DNA from: Diplonema japonicum
Taxonomy: Eukaryota > Euglenozoa > Diplonemea > Diplonemida > Diplonemidae
Length of the DNA: 64,000 nt
Reading direction: 5' to 3'
Assembly: GCA_964019335.1 (NCBI GenBank)
Contig: OZ025724.1
Coordinates: 186,001-250,000, forward strand
Part shown: positions 19,905-28,689 of the stretch, in pieces
How positions within the stretch are numbered: position 1 is the stretch's first letter
How the letters are laid out: each line of letters opens with the position of its first letter
Notes under the pieces: generated by a model
The model's input: the letters and a program-made list of their open reading frames with translations, nothing else
The model's database searches: none
What the model was told of the DNA's origin: nothing
Position numbers and translations under genes: made by a program

Positions 19905-21260
19905 TCAACGGGAGTAGCAAAGGGAGTAGCATGGGTAAGCACAGTTGGGCCCCACGACACGCATGGTAGAGTTGTTAAGGCGCGTGTCGCTATTTTTCAC
20001 GAGGCAGAGGAGAATGTACCTATCTGGGCCCTCGACGGAGACAAAGCCAGCGTCGGAGTAGGCAGAGATGTAGGCCAACCACGTGCCGAATTTAACGCCC
20101 CCCGACACGCATTTGCTAACGAGAAAACCGGTTTTTTTAATGCTGCGGTGGTTTTCCATTGTACGGGTCCCGTGGAACATCAAGGTTTGGGTGCCGCGGA
20201 CCTTCATGTACTGGGCCAGCACTACAGGGTTGTGCCAGCGTGTGAGCGTCTTGACCCTTACACCGATGGCCTCAGCTCCTGTTAGCGTCCTTATGAAATG
20301 GCCGACTATAATGTTGTACTCTTCAGTGCTCGGGGTGACCACCGCTTCACCGTCGTTGATGTGTTTGTAAGCAATCTGAGAAATCTCTGTACCGCTTGCA
20401 TGCCGTATGGGCTGCATGGTCATTGTCGATAGCTTCACGGTGCCGGTGTTTTGGTGTATCGATGGGACGTATTTTTTCGAATCCTTTTGGGGTTTTTTCC
20501 CCGCGCATGCCGCGCATATCGTTGTATCTCTGGTGTTTCGTTGCTTGCAGGTGAAGCACGTCCAAGACGTGGTGTCATCCCGCGCCGCGATGGCCATACT
20601 GAGCGTCCTGTCCTCCGCGTTTTGTCTGCAATTTTCTAGAAAGCTCTTCATTTCTTCGAGCTGTAGTTCTGCGGCGTAGTGGCTTTCTTTGTTTTGTTGA
20701 GTCTGAAGCATTGCGAAAGCGAAATGAGCCTCCAAATGCTGCACCATTAGGTGCAGCCCAACAGTGTTGTAGCACACTTCGCATGTAGCTACAAGATTCT
20801 CATCCACACCTTCCAATAGATTCTTCGTGCGTTCCTCAAAGAGTGTTGGTTGTGTGTCTTCATAAACAGGGTGGGGGCTTGTTGTGCTTGCTGCCTGGAT
20901 TTCGTCTTCGTACCCGCAGTATATGCACTCTGTTGTGTCTTCACAGTTGCCTTCTCCGCACATTGTGCACTCCCATGAAATGGTGATCTTTTGCGGTTCG
21001 TTGGGTTGAGGGGGCTTGATGTCTTCGTTGACGTCTCCGAGCCTTTTGGATTTTTGCTCTTCTGTTAGTTCCTTTTTCGCGAGGTTTTTGGCCTTCTGCA
21101 GATTTTCTTTATGTTTGTCGCTTGGTGTATAATACCCGCCTTTTATTTTAAAGATTCCACAGGTGCGGCATGCTACGTATTCTTTCTGGTTGTGGCTGTT
21201 GCATGCTTTGCAGTACCATGACTCGGGGGATGGTATAGGTTTCTTCTTCTTTCCAGGCAT
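19905..21260 (-). CDS. PARP-like ADP-ribosyltransferase with three RanBP2-type zinc fingers
   Basis: 451 residues; start MPGKKKKP at 21260. RanBP2-type fingers (W-x-C-x2-C ... C-x2-C) lie at about 15-36 (WYCKACNSHNQ), 96-117 (WECTMCGEGN) and 232-253 (WTCFTCKQRN). A C2H2-like motif, CEVCYNTVGLHLMVQHLEAH, lies near 160. Residues about 300-448 match the PARP catalytic core: TLMFHGTRTMENHRSIKKTG (His of the triad), FGTWLAYISAYSDAGF (Tyr region), and a final AYPCYSLCY where PARPs have YPEYLITF. The catalytic Glu position therefore appears to be Cys, which argues for mono-ADP-ribosylation or no activity. RanBP2 fingers bind ubiquitin or single-stranded RNA, so a stress or RNA-linked role is possible. 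Confidence 0.75.
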   Translation of the reverse strand: MPGKKKKPIPSPESWYCKACNSHNQKEYVACRTCGIFKIKGGYYTPSDKHKENLQKAKNLAKKELTEEQKSKRLGDVNEDIKPPQPNEPQKITISWECTMCGEGNCEDTTECIYCGYEDEIQAASTTSPHPVYEDTQPTLFEERTKNLLEGVDENLVATCEVCYNTVGLHLMVQHLEAHFAFAMLQTQQNKESHYAAELQLEEMKSFLENCRQNAEDRTLSMAIAARDDTTSWTCFTCKQRNTRDTTICAACAGKKPQKDSKKYVPSIHQNTGTVKLSTMTMQPIRHASGTEISQIAYKHINDGEAVVTPSTEEYNIIVGHFIRTLTGAEAIGVRVKTLTRWHNPVVLAQYMKVRGTQTLMFHGTRTMENHRSIKKTGFLVSKCVSGGVKFGTWLAYISAYSDAGFVSVEGPDRYILLCLVKNSDTRLNNSTMRVVGPNCAYPCYSLCYSR

Positions 21261-22146
21261 TGGTTTTCCCCTCCCTTTTTTTTTTTTTTTTTTTTTTTTT
21301 TTCTCTTTTTTTTTTTTTGTGCTTGCATGTTATGAGGAAGAGTGTGAAAGGAAGACAAAAAGGGAGAAAAAAAAAGTATCGGAAAAAAAAAAAAAGAAAA
21401 AAAAAAAAAAAAGGAACTAAAAGTATCAAGATACGATTTTTTTTTTTTTTTTTTTTTTTCCCTCCCTCCTTCCCGCAATAACTCCGGACGAACGAACCCT
21501 TGAAAGGAGGGGAACGGAAATTTATAAAAAAGAAGAAGAAAAAAAAAGGTTTATAAAAATAAAAAAGAAAGACCCTCGCACTGCACGCAGATAGGCTCAG
21601 GTCATCAACAAAGTCCCCTGGGCTCCACAGCTCAGCTGAAAACAAAAAGGCTTTTTGTAACGACTCTTATCGCTTCATTTTTCATCGTTTTTTTTTTTTT
21701 TTTTTTTTTTCTCGCTCGCAAAGATTTTTTTAAAAATATAAAACCCGTAGAGGCCTTTAAAAAAAGAAATTCACTATGATAGGAACAAAGTGGTTAGCCG
21801 CCGCAGTGTCCCAAAAAAAAAAAAAAAAAAAAGAATAGGCGAGAAGTTAATTATTCTTTTTTGCGCGCGATGGTTACAATTTTTTTCTTCCCTAAAGCCG
21901 AAAAAGAGAAAACGCGTAAAAAAACGCATAAAAATCGCAGCCCAACATTTTTTTTTTTGTTGATGACTACAATTAAACAAGTGCTTTTTTTTTTTTTCTT
22001 TCTTTTTTTTTCTTCTGTTCCATAAAAAAAAGGGGGAGGGATAAGGGGGAAGAAGAAAAAAAAAAAAAAAAAAAACCCTCCTTTTTTTTTTTTTCTTTTT
22101 TTCCTTCCTGCGCACATCCCTGAAGCAACACTAAAAAAAAAAAAAA
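21261..22146. other. spacer with homopolymers and short repeats
   Basis: Mostly A/T tracts. 21767-21812 (AATTCACTATGATAGGA...) recurs at 31631-31675, and 21830-21880 resembles 14361-14420. No gene seen. Confidence 0.5.
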
Positions 22147-22195
22147 AACTATTCTTTTAAGGTATGCGTTTTTGCGCTCACCGGCCGCGCTGCGC

Positions 22196-25100
22196 TTAGT
22201 CCCCGTTGTCCCCGTTCTGGGGGCTCTGGCGGGTTCCTACTGCGGTGGTCATGCTGCGGGGCAGCCTTGTCGGTGTCTGCGACAGGTACCTGTCCCGCAA
22301 GCCTTCGATGCTACTCATGGTTCGTTCCGGGAGTACTGGCCTCCTGTCATACCCGTGTGTGGTCGGTCCTCCGATACAGCGTAGGGAGTTGACGCGCTCC
22401 ACTCGCGCCGCTGGGAACGCTACCCCTCTGCCATCAGCGTGGTACAGGTCCTGGACTCGTCTCAGCACATACCGTAGCCTCCTTGCCTTGACGCCCAGGT
22501 CCTCCACCTTGCCCACTTCCCCGCCGTCGTCCAGCGGCAGCTCCATCTCCCGCTCGAAGTCGAGGGCCAGCTCTAACGTCGTCACCGCCGTGTGCCGACC
22601 AGGCGCGTCATCCCACAGCAGGCCTCCCAACCACCTCAGCACCGGCCTCAGCAGCTTGTCCATCACCGTTCCTGACGCCCCCAGCCTTCGTAGTTCAGAC
22701 ACCGCCGGCGTCGGGTGCGCCCTCCCCGTCACGACCGCCCGCCACGGGTAAGCTTGTGTCTGCAGTGCGCGGTTCGCTTCCACCGCTGCATCCCTCCGCG
22801 TGACTACCTCCAGCAGGTACTTCTGCACCAGTAAGGCCCTTGGCTTGTCTTGGCAGCCTCTGGGCACCACCCCATGGAGCCTCGTCGCCTTCGGCATAGC
22901 TGCCGGGTCCAGGTTCGCGTACTCCACCTTGCTCTGCACCGCGACACCCGGCTCGCATCGCCAGAGGGCGTGCTCCAGCACCTCCGTGTAGCTGCCGAAC
23001 CGTTCCTCACACACGTCGCAGAGGTGCTGCAGCGGGTTGTTCGGTTCCTGCGCCACGCCCCGCGCTCCCGGGTAGACCGCAAACACCGCTCCTGCAATCA
23101 GCCTCCTCAGTCGGTACGCCGCCACTGGGTTGCCCGAGAGTGACCTCCACCACACGTTCGTGTCCGGGTCGGCTCCCTCCGGCATGCCGTCGTAGGAGTC
23201 CCTCCCTTCTGCTAGCTCGGCTGCCGTCATGGCCCTCGCCACCCGCCGGATCTCGTGCTTGCGCTCGCGTTCCGGCATGGCACCCAGCCCCACCACGAAA
23301 TTCCAGCCTTTCCCGATCGCCGGCAGCCATCTTCTCATCAGGGTCCCCACTGGCCCCAGGGCTTCAATATCGCACTCCCGGTACAGGGCGGCACACCTCC
23401 CCATCCGGTCCCACAGCTCCGTATCCGACCCGCCTACCTTCACCACTGTGCACAGCAGTCGGTAAAGTGTCACCACCAGCGGGTCCGTCGTGTGCCCTGG
23501 CAGCAAGACGTTCGCAACAGCACACGGCGAGCGCATCTTGAACTTCGGTCCCCAGAGGCACGTCGCAACACTCGCTCGGATTGTACCCGCATCCATTTTC
23601 GAGGGGGGTGCATAGGCAACACCGTAGAGGCAGGAGGGGAGAATGGAGCTGGTGAGGATCCTCGCCTTCTGTGTGAACCCCAGCGGCATGGCGGCCAGTC
23701 TCCCGCAAGCGCGTCCCATCGCCTCAAGGGGCTTCGCCCTGTGCTCGCCGTCCATACATACCCGGACTCCCAGGACGTTGATCTCCTTTTTGGCCGTGAA
23801 CACCTCACGTCCGCACTTCACCGTTCCGTGTTCTGCCGTTGTGAACAGGTCTGTCTTCCTCAGGTTGAGGTTCATCCCTGTCAGCAGAGAGAACTCGCAC
23901 ACCCCCGCTGCCGCCTTCTCCAGGGCGCTGAGCAGAGCTGCTATCAAGTAGACGTCGTCCGCGTATGACAGGGAATCAGCGCCGGGCACCTCCGCCATGA
24001 TGGCCTTCACCATCACCCCTACCAGCGCGTTCACCATCACCACCGAGATCGGGCACCCCTGCAGGATGCCGTTCGACGTAGCAAATTCGTCACCCACCCC
24101 TGTCGGGTATTTGAACCTCCGTCTGAGGGATTCGTACATCGTCTCCAGAGGGCGCAGTATGTTCTGATGCAGTCCCAGGTCCCCCACTAGCCCGAGCGCC
24201 ACTTCCCGCGGGATTCGGTCGAAGCACTTGACAAAGTCTAGCGCGAGCCCGTGCATCGGCGTTCCCGATAGCAGAGCTTCTTCGAGCTGCGTCGTCAGTT
24301 CCAGCAGTAGCGTGTCCGTACCCCTCCTCGACCTAAACCCATGTTGTGACGCGTCCGCCCACGACTCCTGCCAGACCAAGATGCGTCTCATCCTCGTTGT
24401 CGCCCACAGCCTGTACACGGCGCTGGTGACGGTGATCGGGCGGTGGTCCAACGGGGCTCTGCCCTCGCCTTTCGGGATCAGAGAGACAAGCGCTGTCAAT
24501 AGCGCCTCCGGCCACTTGCCGGTCTCCTCGACGATGTTGAAGAGCTGCGCCCACCTCTCGAGCAGCGCGTCAGGTATAGCCTTCAGTTCCGTGATCCTCC
24601 AGCCGTCGACGCCTGGGGTGCCCCTCGCAGGTCTGCTGTTTAACACCTCCCTGAGGTCGCCCCCCGTGATCGGCTCCAGTTCCATGGGGTGTTTATCGAT
24701 ATACCCGCCATACCTCTCTTTGAAAGCAGCGTAGGAAGGTCGGTCACTTTTGTCCGGGTACAGGTGGAAGACGGAGGCCCATGCCCCCCTCATCAGCGCG
24801 TCTATCTCCCCCAGATCTACCGTCAGCCTGCCGTCCTCCTTCGCGACTGCCAATGTGTGAACATCCTTGTCACCTCTAACGTAAGCTACGATCCTCCGCC
24901 TGTCGTCACGGAAATCAGCTGCCACCCGTTTCCTATAACTTGCCTCGTTCTCCAGGCGTTGCCGCATCACCGTGTCTCTGTCAGCCTGCTCCGCCGCAGC
25001 CTCCAGCTCCCGCAGTCCCACCAGCGCAGCCCCCAGGCTAGCCCCCCGTAGCAGGTCCTTGTCCGGCACGACCCCAAGGTGCATCTTCTCGGCCAGCTTA

Positions 25101-26308
25101 ACGATGTTCCGCCACGTCCCGTGCAGCATCGCTGGCAGCGTCCCCGGCCCACCACGCAGCAGTGCCTCGTTCAGCCCCGTCCTGAGCGCCACGATTTTCC
25201 TCCTGAGGCTGCCGTGCATCGTCTGGCCTCGTGCGGCAGCTCCCCCTGACGTCCCCGTCGACTTCGCTGCTACCATCTTCTCCGTCAGCTCTCGCGGCTC
25301 TCCTCTGCCTACGTACGACCTCACCTCCGTCACTCCGGCTGAGCTCAGCATATAGCGTTCGGTAGCGCAGCTCAGCAAGGCGTAGAGGCCCCCCACGTCC
25401 CTGGCGTCAACTGCTTGGTGGATTGCGTCGTCGCCGGCAAGCCCTTGGTCAAGATCAGCGTCGGGCGTCACCGCTCCCACCGGTAGCTCCTTCGGGAGGA
25501 AGAAACGTTTCGTCCGCTTCTTGAGCGTCGGCGTGAAGAGCTCAACGGACAGACACAGGTGCTCCCCGGTCCGCACCCTCTTGTGTGTCCAGAAGCGTTT
25601 CAGCGCTCCGGCAGCCACCGCGTTGGCCAGGACGAAGTCTATCCGCGTCTTCGTCTCCGTCCCGGGTCGTTCGAAGGTGTGGTCCGGTTCCCGTCCGTCC
25701 TTCTCGGCCTGAAGCGCCCCGACGTCGACCCAGTCGTTTTCCACCGCGTGTTTCAGCGTCGCTGACCCGGAAACGTCCGTGTTCAGATCCCCTAAGACCA
25801 GGATCGGCACCTCCCCGAGTTTAGCCCTCAGTTCAACGAGCAGCGAGTGTAGGAGTCGTTCCCTGTCAGCCTTCCCGTAGTGGCCGGCGCTGCAGTACAC
25901 CGTGATGACGTGGACCCATAGATCGCGGCCATCCACATTTATCATAGTGTGCAGCCACCTGTTCGGCTGCACTGTGATCCCCGATACTGGAGCCACGATG
26001 GCCGGCCTGCCTTTCTTCGTCAGCACAGCGACGCCCCCCCTTTGCCCAAGGTTTGGATTGAGTACCCCTGCCCTGTCCGGCGTGCCATCCTGAGCGCGAC
26101 CCCACAGGGGGTGATACCCGCCTTCATCAACAGCTTGCGACAGTTGGCGTTGACCGTGCTCAGTGAGTTTGGTCTCCTGCAGGCAGATCACCTCATCCTG
26201 CGTTGCTAGGACCTGCGGGAGCTTGTTGTGCAGGGACCCGACATTCACCGATGTGATCCGGAGCACGTCATCGAGCAGAGGTGGGCCACTAGCGCTTCCT
26301 CCACTCAT
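22196..26308 (-). CDS. LINE ORF2: APE endonuclease, reverse transcriptase, C-terminal zinc motif
   Basis: 1370 residues from the ATG at 26308. The frame stays open upstream to the TAG at 26330, so the natural product may be a readthrough fusion. Endonuclease (~1-260): ITSVNVGSL (Asn), CLQETKL (Glu), VLGDLNTD, RIDFVLAN and TGEHLCLSV (His). RT (~590-860): DHRPITVTS, LALDFVKCFDRIP (first catalytic Asp), NGILQGCPIS, SYADDVYLIA (the Asp pair). Near residue 1110 a CDVCEERFGSYTEVLEHALW-RC Cys/His finger is typical of LINE C-termini. All key catalytic residues are present. It copies its RNA into nicked target DNA in the nucleus. Confidence 0.9.
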   Translation of the reverse strand: MSGGSASGPPLLDDVLRITSVNVGSLHNKLPQVLATQDEVICLQETKLTEHGQRQLSQAVDEGGYHPLWGRAQDGTPDRAGVLNPNLGQRGGVAVLTKKGRPAIVAPVSGITVQPNRWLHTMINVDGRDLWVHVITVYCSAGHYGKADRERLLHSLLVELRAKLGEVPILVLGDLNTDVSGSATLKHAVENDWVDVGALQAEKDGREPDHTFERPGTETKTRIDFVLANAVAAGALKRFWTHKRVRTGEHLCLSVELFTPTLKKRTKRFFLPKELPVGAVTPDADLDQGLAGDDAIHQAVDARDVGGLYALLSCATERYMLSSAGVTEVRSYVGRGEPRELTEKMVAAKSTGTSGGAAARGQTMHGSLRRKIVALRTGLNEALLRGGPGTLPAMLHGTWRNIVKLAEKMHLGVVPDKDLLRGASLGAALVGLRELEAAAEQADRDTVMRQRLENEASYRKRVAADFRDDRRRIVAYVRGDKDVHTLAVAKEDGRLTVDLGEIDALMRGAWASVFHLYPDKSDRPSYAAFKERYGGYIDKHPMELEPITGGDLREVLNSRPARGTPGVDGWRITELKAIPDALLERWAQLFNIVEETGKWPEALLTALVSLIPKGEGRAPLDHRPITVTSAVYRLWATTRMRRILVWQESWADASQHGFRSRRGTDTLLLELTTQLEEALLSGTPMHGLALDFVKCFDRIPREVALGLVGDLGLHQNILRPLETMYESLRRRFKYPTGVGDEFATSNGILQGCPISVVMVNALVGVMVKAIMAEVPGADSLSYADDVYLIAALLSALEKAAAGVCEFSLLTGMNLNLRKTDLFTTAEHGTVKCGREVFTAKKEINVLGVRVCMDGEHRAKPLEAMGRACGRLAAMPLGFTQKARILTSSILPSCLYGVAYAPPSKMDAGTIRASVATCLWGPKFKMRSPCAVANVLLPGHTTDPLVVTLYRLLCTVVKVGGSDTELWDRMGRCAALYRECDIEALGPVGTLMRRWLPAIGKGWNFVVGLGAMPERERKHEIRRVARAMTAAELAEGRDSYDGMPEGADPDTNVWWRSLSGNPVAAYRLRRLIAGAVFAVYPGARGVAQEPNNPLQHLCDVCEERFGSYTEVLEHALWRCEPGVAVQSKVEYANLDPAAMPKATRLHGVVPRGCQDKPRALLVQKYLLEVVTRRDAAVEANRALQTQAYPWRAVVTGRAHPTPAVSELRRLGASGTVMDKLLRPVLRWLGGLLWDDAPGRHTAVTTLELALDFEREMELPLDDGGEVGKVEDLGVKARRLRYVLRRVQDLYHADGRGVAFPAARVERVNSLRCIGGPTTHGYDRRPVLPERTMSSIEGLRDRYLSQTPTRLPRSMTTAVGTRQSPQNGDNGD

Positions 26309-26317
26309 CCCTGCCAC

Positions 26318-26338
26318 AAGCTGTAATTGCTATTGTTG
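26318..26338 (-). promoter_or_regulatory. stop-codon readthrough signal between LINE ORF1 and ORF2
   Basis: Sense codons across the junction are CAA TAG CAA TTA CAG, with TAG at 26332-26330. ORF1 and ORF2 are in the same frame and the frame is open on both sides. TAG followed by CAA TTA fits the CARYYA context that directs efficient stop readthrough in tobamoviruses and can work in eukaryotic ribosomes generally. It would yield an ORF1-ORF2 fusion at a minor ratio. Reinitiation at the ATG 22 nt after the stop codon is the alternative. Confidence 0.7.
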
Positions 26339-28624
26339 TTGTTGTTGCACCGGCCCTTGGGGCAGCAGTAGCGGGGTGGCCGGGTGCTGTGGGTCGACCT
26401 GCATCTGTCCCGTTGGTGTGCTAGCGGTGGATCTCGTGCCGGACTTCGAGACCTTCCCGCCCTTTTCCTCACCTCCTGCCGTCCTCTTCCGACTAGCACT
26501 GCTCGTCAACGCCACCGCCGCCAACTCGGCAAGCTGTTGTTCCACGTCCATCAAACGCATTTGCGTGCTCTCCTGCGCCTTCTGCATCCGAGTGATCTTT
26601 GCCAGGGCCTCTCGTAGTGCCTGCGCCATCGCCTGCTGGTCCGCCTGCCTCCTCTCCTGCTCGAGTCGAAGCTTCGCCATCGTCTCCTCGTGTCGGCGGT
26701 CCTTTTCGGCGTACTCGGCCTCCTTGGACTGCCACCACGAGTGGAACGATTGCTCGGCTCCCTCACTCCGCGTCGGACGCTTGGCAGGTCGAGGTTGTGC
26801 GGCGGGCCGCAGGGGTGGGAAGTCGCTCGTCTTGTTCTTGGTCGCAGGTGGAGGGGGAGGCTTATGTGCTGGCTTCTTTGCCCCACACTTGCTCCCCCAC
26901 GTGGAGTGCTTCAGGAGGTCTCCTTCCGCACCGTGCGGCCGGATCAGCCACTGCTCGTCGCCGCTCTCGAACATGAGGCCTGGTGGATCAGCCTCCGACG
27001 CTACCAGCCATGTGCAGGTTTTTCTGCCACTCGCCAGTACGCGCACCGCTTGTGCTGCCCACCCGATCGCGCGCAGCCTCTGCTCCACCACCAGCCCCGG
27101 GACCTGCGTTCCCATCCCCTTGACCGTGAAGGGGGCCCCCTTGATCGGCACCGGACGGCGGTCCTTCACCTTCTTCGCGGTCCTGTTGTGGAGGAAGGCC
27201 ACCATTTCTTCTAGTCGTTCTGCTTTCACGCGGATCCCGTACTCTCCCGTGCCCTTGCTCCATGCCACCCCCAGCCCGTCTGCCTGCTTTGCGAGGAGAG
27301 CGGCGTCAGTCGCCGAGGCGCCTTCGATCCACAGAACGGGAAATTTGCTCGTCGATTGGTGTGGGGGACGTACATAGACTCCACCGGTCCCACTGTGTCG
27401 GTACAGGGTCTCCAGGTCCGCTCGGGCAACTACCATGCACAGCTCGGCGCAGCCGTCCCTCTTCGATCCCGTCCTCGGCTCGACCCGCGCCGTGCACTTG
27501 CTCGCGGCCCAGCGAACGAGGTCCCTCCTTGCGTCGTGGTAGTCCTTCTTGGTCCTCTCCACCAAGTAGACCTCGGCAGCACAGCTCTCGACCGCGGGGA
27601 CTACCACCGTCTTCTTGACCTGCTTCAGGGGTGCGCCGCCCTTCGCCGTCACCCACAGCCTGCGCACACACCTGCCCTTGCCGCCGTCGGTCGCCAGCAC
27701 CACCTGCTCCAGTACTCCCGGCATCGTGGGGAGTTTGGCCCTGGACACCAAGGTGGGTCCTTCCTTGTCGTCTGCGTCCATCAGCCACAGGGACGCCACC
27801 TTTTCCATACCTGCAGGGACGAGCAGGACCGATCTGTTCCTGCCCACCTGCGGCGTCCAGTCGCCGGAGAATGCCTCCCAGCCGTCACTCACCAGCACCG
27901 CGTCGTCTTTCGTCGTTGCCTCGTTGTCACCGTCCTCGGCGTCCTTCGTTTCCTTAGCCTTTCGGGCTGCTGCCGCTCTCCTCTTCGCGCTCTCGCTCAG
28001 GAAGGGCATGGGCACCTTCGGGTTGTTGTAGGTGCCTGCTGCCGGGAGCGTTGTGCCCTCACGCACCGACAGCGCCACGTAATGGGCGGCAGCGAACCCC
28101 AGGTATATGGGGGTGCTCTCTACCGCGTTGCGCGAGGGGAAGGAGGTGCACAACAGCTCCCCGTCCTTCACCTGGTAGCAGGCCAGGTGGCGCCGGCACA
28201 CCACGCTGAGCGCGAGGAGCTGCAGGATGTCCCCCCACGCTCCGTCCTTCACTGCTTGCACATATTCCCCGTAGCGCTCGGGGGCATACAGCAGTGCACT
28301 GTTGTCGGTTGATGCCAGGTGGCTAGCCACCAGCTCCCTCAAGGCCGATCCAGCAGAGGTGCCCTGATGGATCGCTACTGATGTCGCCTCGTAGAGGCAG
28401 TCCCCCTCCGTCTTGGAGAAGTCTCTGATCGAGAACCCTTCTCCCAGCTTCGCCTGAAGCTCCGCCTTCGCCTTGCCCACCTCGCTTCCCGTTCCCGTCC
28501 CGCGGCCGGAGCCTTCGCCGCTACCACCACCCCCCATGTGGCAGCGTTGCCCGGGGTTCAACCTCGAGGAGGTCGCTCCCACCGCGCTGGACGTCGATGA
28601 TAGTGTTGGTGTTGATGTTGCCAT
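26330..28624 (-). CDS. LINE ORF1 with OTU-type cysteine protease domain and coiled coil
   Basis: 764 residues from ATG 28624 to TAG 26330. After a Ser/Gly-rich leader, residues about 58-180 look like an OTU domain: KTEGDCLYEATSVA has the Asp-Cys nucleophile site (canonical DGNCLFRA) and AAHYVALSV carries the C-terminal His. OTU proteins cleave ubiquitin or self-polyproteins. The middle is basic and unrecognised. Residues about 640-715 form a long charged coiled coil (AEYAEKDRRHEETMAKLRLE), likely for oligomerisation. The end is Gln-rich (VQQQQQ) before the leaky stop. If readthrough occurs, the protease could process the fusion; that is inference. Confidence 0.75.
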   Translation of the reverse strand: MATSTPTLSSTSSAVGATSSRLNPGQRCHMGGGGSGEGSGRGTGTGSEVGKAKAELQAKLGEGFSIRDFSKTEGDCLYEATSVAIHQGTSAGSALRELVASHLASTDNSALLYAPERYGEYVQAVKDGAWGDILQLLALSVVCRRHLACYQVKDGELLCTSFPSRNAVESTPIYLGFAAAHYVALSVREGTTLPAAGTYNNPKVPMPFLSESAKRRAAAARKAKETKDAEDGDNEATTKDDAVLVSDGWEAFSGDWTPQVGRNRSVLLVPAGMEKVASLWLMDADDKEGPTLVSRAKLPTMPGVLEQVVLATDGGKGRCVRRLWVTAKGGAPLKQVKKTVVVPAVESCAAEVYLVERTKKDYHDARRDLVRWAASKCTARVEPRTGSKRDGCAELCMVVARADLETLYRHSGTGGVYVRPPHQSTSKFPVLWIEGASATDAALLAKQADGLGVAWSKGTGEYGIRVKAERLEEMVAFLHNRTAKKVKDRRPVPIKGAPFTVKGMGTQVPGLVVEQRLRAIGWAAQAVRVLASGRKTCTWLVASEADPPGLMFESGDEQWLIRPHGAEGDLLKHSTWGSKCGAKKPAHKPPPPPATKNKTSDFPPLRPAAQPRPAKRPTRSEGAEQSFHSWWQSKEAEYAEKDRRHEETMAKLRLEQERRQADQQAMAQALREALAKITRMQKAQESTQMRLMDVEQQLAELAAVALTSSASRKRTAGGEEKGGKVSKSGTRSTASTPTGQMQVDPQHPATPLLLPQGPVQQQQQ

Positions 28625-28689
28625 AATGTTTCTTTTAACCCAAATTCAGAACCCCTGAAAAACGTTCTTTTTTTTTTTTTTTTTTTTTT

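Larger units (their letters stand above)
22147..28668 (-). mobile_element. full-length two-ORF LINE (non-LTR retrotransposon)
   Basis: Sense runs from about 28668 to 22147: a short 5' UTR (about 45 bp), ORF1, a leaky TAG, ORF2, and a roughly 50-bp 3' tail ending AATAG next to a T-run. Both ORFs are intact, so the copy may be recent or active. The 46-bp tail 22147-22192 is found unchanged at 41282-41327. APE-type endonuclease, RT and a C-terminal Cys/His motif place it near the R1/I/Jockey/L1-type APE LINEs; the clade cannot be set by eye. Confidence 0.9.

Noticed and set aside
23140-28312. Long plus-strand frames (up to 404 codons) across the LINE
   Set aside because: Shadows of the GC-rich ORF1 and ORF2. 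They carry no motifs, while the minus frames have complete endonuclease and RT signatures.
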